Assembly (NCBI RefSeq): GCF_002929805.1
Contig: NZ_PJJM01000087.1
Location: 1-64,000, forward strand
Source: Cryobacterium sp. Y50
GTDB taxonomy: Bacteria; Actinomycetota; Actinomycetes; Actinomycetales; Microbacteriaceae
DNA: 64,000 bases
Reading direction: 5' to 3'
Below, piece by piece: positions 62,161 through 64,000 of the stretch (the stretch's first letter is position 1; every line of letters starts with the position of its first letter). The notes beneath the pieces were generated by a model, which saw only the letters and a list, made by a program, of their open reading frames with translations, searched no databases and was not told where the DNA came from. The position numbers and the translations under genes were made by a program.

Positions 62161-62870
62161 GCGAGTTCGAGATTCTTTAGTCCGAGCGACACGCCGTAGT
62201 GAACGACGCGATCTCGAGTGTGCAGGACGTGCTCTTGGATTGCGTCCTTCGCCTCGGCAACGGCACCACTCTCTACGAGATCGAGGATTGTGTTGTGCTC
62301 CTGACAGGTCTCGGCGGGTCGGTGAATTCCGGTTCCTTGGCTCCACATCCGGGCATACCGTTCTGCGCGAGCGCGTAGTTGGTCGAGCAATTCCAGCGTA
62401 ATCAAGGCTCCCGAGGGCTCGTATAGTTCCCGGTGGAACGCCGCATTAATTTCTAGCCATCGCGCGTGGGACTGTTCGATCTCGAGTTCCGCGTTCAATT
62501 CCCGTGCCTTCTCGATTTGTTGCGAGGTAATGTTGGGTATCGCCTGCTCGATCAGCCAGCCTTCCAACACCGAGCGGAGCGTATAGACCTCGACCAGCCG
62601 GTCAATGTCTAGACCACGAACCACGGCCTGTTGGTGCGCACGTGAGTCGATGAGGCTCTCAGCTTGGAGCTGCCGCATAGCTTCTCGGACCGGTACCCGC
62701 GACACTCCGAAGTACGTCGCGAGGTCAGCCTGGTTCAGAACGGCGCCGTCTCCGAGGGATCCAGAATTGATGGCATCTCGGATAGCGTCGGCAATGTAGT
62801 CGGCCGTGATCCGTCGGTCGGAGAGGACGCGCGTGATACTAATACCGTTTAAATCGGGGCGACGTGACAT
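62157..62870 (-). CDS. GntR-family regulator with FCD domain
   Basis: A 237-aa regulator. The winged HTH at about 20-85 has NQADLATYFGVSRVPVREAM and RQLQAESLI. The C-terminal FCD domain has conserved metal/ligand His (INAAFHRELYE, CQEHNTILDL, EHVLHTRDR). The start ATG 62868-62870 overlaps a TGTATGCAGAATACA palindrome and is 6 nt from a -10, implying autorepression and a leaderless message. An in-frame ATG at 62885 would lie inside the operator. It probably controls all five operator-bearing promoters of the island. Confidence 0.88.
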   Translation of the reverse strand: MSRRPDLNGISITRVLSDRRITADYIADAIRDAINSGSLGDGAVLNQADLATYFGVSRVPVREAMRQLQAESLIDSRAHQQAVVRGLDIDRLVEVYTLRSVLEGWLIEQAIPNITSQQIEKARELNAELEIEQSHARWLEINAAFHRELYEPSGALITLELLDQLRARAERYARMWSQGTGIHRPAETCQEHNTILDLVESGAVAEAKDAIQEHVLHTRDRVVHYGVSLGLKNLELA

Positions 62871-62884
62871 GTATGCAGAATACA
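62870..62884 (-). promoter_or_regulatory. GntR-type operator (site 5), autoregulatory
   Basis: TGTATGCAGAATACA is a near-perfect palindrome (13 of 15 positions counting the centre). It overlaps the GntR start codon and contains the -10 (TATTCT on the minus strand, 62877-62882). The best-conserved member of the five-site family. Confidence 0.65.
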
Positions 62885-62885
62885 C

Positions 62886-63333
62886 CTTCAGCGGGATCTG
62901 TCTGAATATTGTTATCCGCGATTGACAAAGCGTTGGAATCCTCTCTCGGCTAGGATTTGTGCGGTCCCATCAGGATCGGGCATTCCGATTACACCCGTGC
63001 AAGGACTACACGGTCATCCTGTTGTTCGCTTGCTTATGTCACTCCTCCGTCGGTTTCAATCATCTTCATTTCTGCCCACCCGGTCGCGCCTAGTTCTTTC
63101 AAGACCTCGACCCGGGAGTTGTTAAGCGCTATTCGCCTGTGGCGAGTCTATTCTTGCCGGGCAGGCCGCTCTCGGCATTGCTCCGGGTGGACTCTCTGCG
63201 TACTTCGTGAGCTGTCACCGGACCGGAGTCGGCACCGTCTTCAACCGGGTGAGTTCACCGTGCTCGCGGCCACGACCTCGTGATTTGGCTGTCATCGTAG
63301 CCGGTCTCGGAGTCGGTTCTTGAGGAAGATGGT
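62886..63333. other. Intergenic gap without a recognisable gene
   Basis: About 450 bp between the GntR promoter and the end of the isochorismatase-fold gene. I see no protein-like frame, repeat or hairpin of note. It should hold the -35 region of the GntR promoter at about 62900. Confidence 0.4.
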
Positions 63334-64000
63334 TCATAACGCGTCGATGGCAGCAAGGAGTGAGTCGAGTTCTACGACATCGGCATACTTTGCGCCCATG
63401 TCGAAGAGCTCCACCTCATGCGAGAGCTGTGATCGGTCGGCGACGCACTCCACCGGCACGATTACCCGACGGTTGAGCATGAATCCGTCGTTCACCGTTG
63501 CGCGCACGCATCCACTGGTCGTCATCCCGGTGATGATCACGCAGTCCGTTTTCAAGGCGTTGAGTATTGATTCCAACTGCGTGCCGAAGAACGCCGAGGG
63601 TTTCGGCTTGACGAAGACGATGTCATCCTCTGCGGGTGCGAGCTCTTGCACAACGTCGTGGTGTCGCCCGGCCCGGTCGAAGGGGAACATGGTCGGCTCG
63701 TCGCGCTTGAGCCAGTCACCGATCTGGGCGCTATGGCCCATTTCGGCGCTGACGGTGTAAAGGACCGGTAGCCCGGCGAGTTTGGCGGAAGCTCTCAGCC
63801 GTGCAATGGCTTGCGCGCAGGGCTCGCCGGTCGCTGCCCATCCCGTCGGGAACTCGTCGCGGACGAACCCTTCCGTCATGTCTACGATGAGAAGCGCTGG
63901 CCGTTGACCGAGCGGTCGCGGCGCTGGAATCTCGCCGCTCCACATCTTCCGCAACGCCCTGACGTCCTCCTCGGGGATCCTAGTCAGGTTTCCTAGCGCG
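63334..64000 (-). CDS. Isochorismatase-family cysteine hydrolase (amidase), partial
   Basis: A cysteine hydrolase related to N-carbamoylsarcosine amidase and maleamate amidohydrolase. The triad is visible: Asp in LLIVDMTEGF, Lys in FVKPKPSAFFGT and Cys in MTTSGCVRATVND. The frame stays open to the window edge (NLTRIPEEDVRALRKMWSGE before the first internal TTG at 63954), so the true start probably lies outside. An amide-cleaving enzyme fits the nitrogen-compound theme of the neighbouring island, but it has its own transcription unit. Confidence 0.8.
   Translation of the reverse strand, partial: ALGNLTRIPEEDVRALRKMWSGEIPAPRPLGQRPALLIVDMTEGFVRDEFPTGWAATGEPCAQAIARLRASAKLAGLPVLYTVSAEMGHSAQIGDWLKRDEPTMFPFDRAGRHHDVVQELAPAEDDIVFVKPKPSAFFGTQLESILNALKTDCVIITGMTTSGCVRATVNDGFMLNRRVIVPVECVADRSQLSHEVELFDMGAKYADVVELDSLLAAIDAL

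Overview
The window looks like chromosomal DNA from a high-GC actinobacterium, probably a member of the Microbacteriaceae. The clues are the codon use, leaderless or near-leaderless starts, MHS-type transporters, a remnant of a small actinobacterial DUF7882-type protein at the left edge, and actinobacterial IS1380 and IS3 elements. I see no rRNA, tRNA or CRISPR array. The content is mostly accessory: four catabolic or transport gene sets separated by decayed genes and insertion sequences.

1-10.3 kb: decayed DNA, then a tightly coupled operon (1158-9533). It encodes an MHS importer, FAD oxidoreductase, family III CoA transferase, enoyl-CoA hydratase, DapA-like lyase, atypical SDR, aldehyde dehydrogenase, ferredoxin and a tiny membrane protein. 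A XRE-cupin regulator (9633) follows. Two closely similar 51-bp promoter/operator blocks lie before the operon (869-919) and before the regulator (9550-9600), which suggests a two-promoter regulon. 10.3-13.5 kb: an SsuABC/ThiXYZ-like ABC importer with a cytidine-deaminase-fold enzyme.

13.5-15.2 kb: a zone of pseudogenes. 15.3-25.3 kb: a XRE-TetR fusion regulator, the three-gene carnitine-to-glycine-betaine module (BKACE, L-carnitine dehydrogenase, thioesterase), an Opp/Dpp-type ABC importer, a beta-lactamase-fold serine hydrolase and an HPF-like protein. 25.4-34 kb: a lipoprotein, decayed antitoxin and membrane genes, a NatA/NatB exporter with an interrupted permease, and an MHS transporter with an M20 deacetylase.

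34.4-42.9 kb: a frameshifted AAA/DUF4143 ATPase with three 23-bp iterons, a TetR/GMC-oxidoreductase pair whose oxidoreductase is cut by IS1380, a second truncated inverted IS1380, and an IS3-family element plus a remnant of another copy.

43-64 kb: the most interesting part, a large catabolic island. It holds a Rieske oxygenase (alpha, beta, ferredoxin, with its reductase 16 kb away), an SDR, an extradiol dioxygenase, an enamidase-like amidohydrolase, a DUF1185 protein, a double EthD-like protein, a DapA-like lyase, a ketimine-reductase/ornithine-cyclodeaminase homologue, a ThDP enzyme, two aldehyde dehydrogenases, an alpha/beta hydrolase, a NitT/TauT-type importer and, at the edge, an isochorismatase-fold amidase. 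Five similar palindromes (core TGTATACAGTATACA) sit at its promoters, including that of the local GntR/FCD gene. I infer one GntR-controlled pathway for an imported nitrogen-containing aromatic or heteroaromatic compound; the substrate is unknown.
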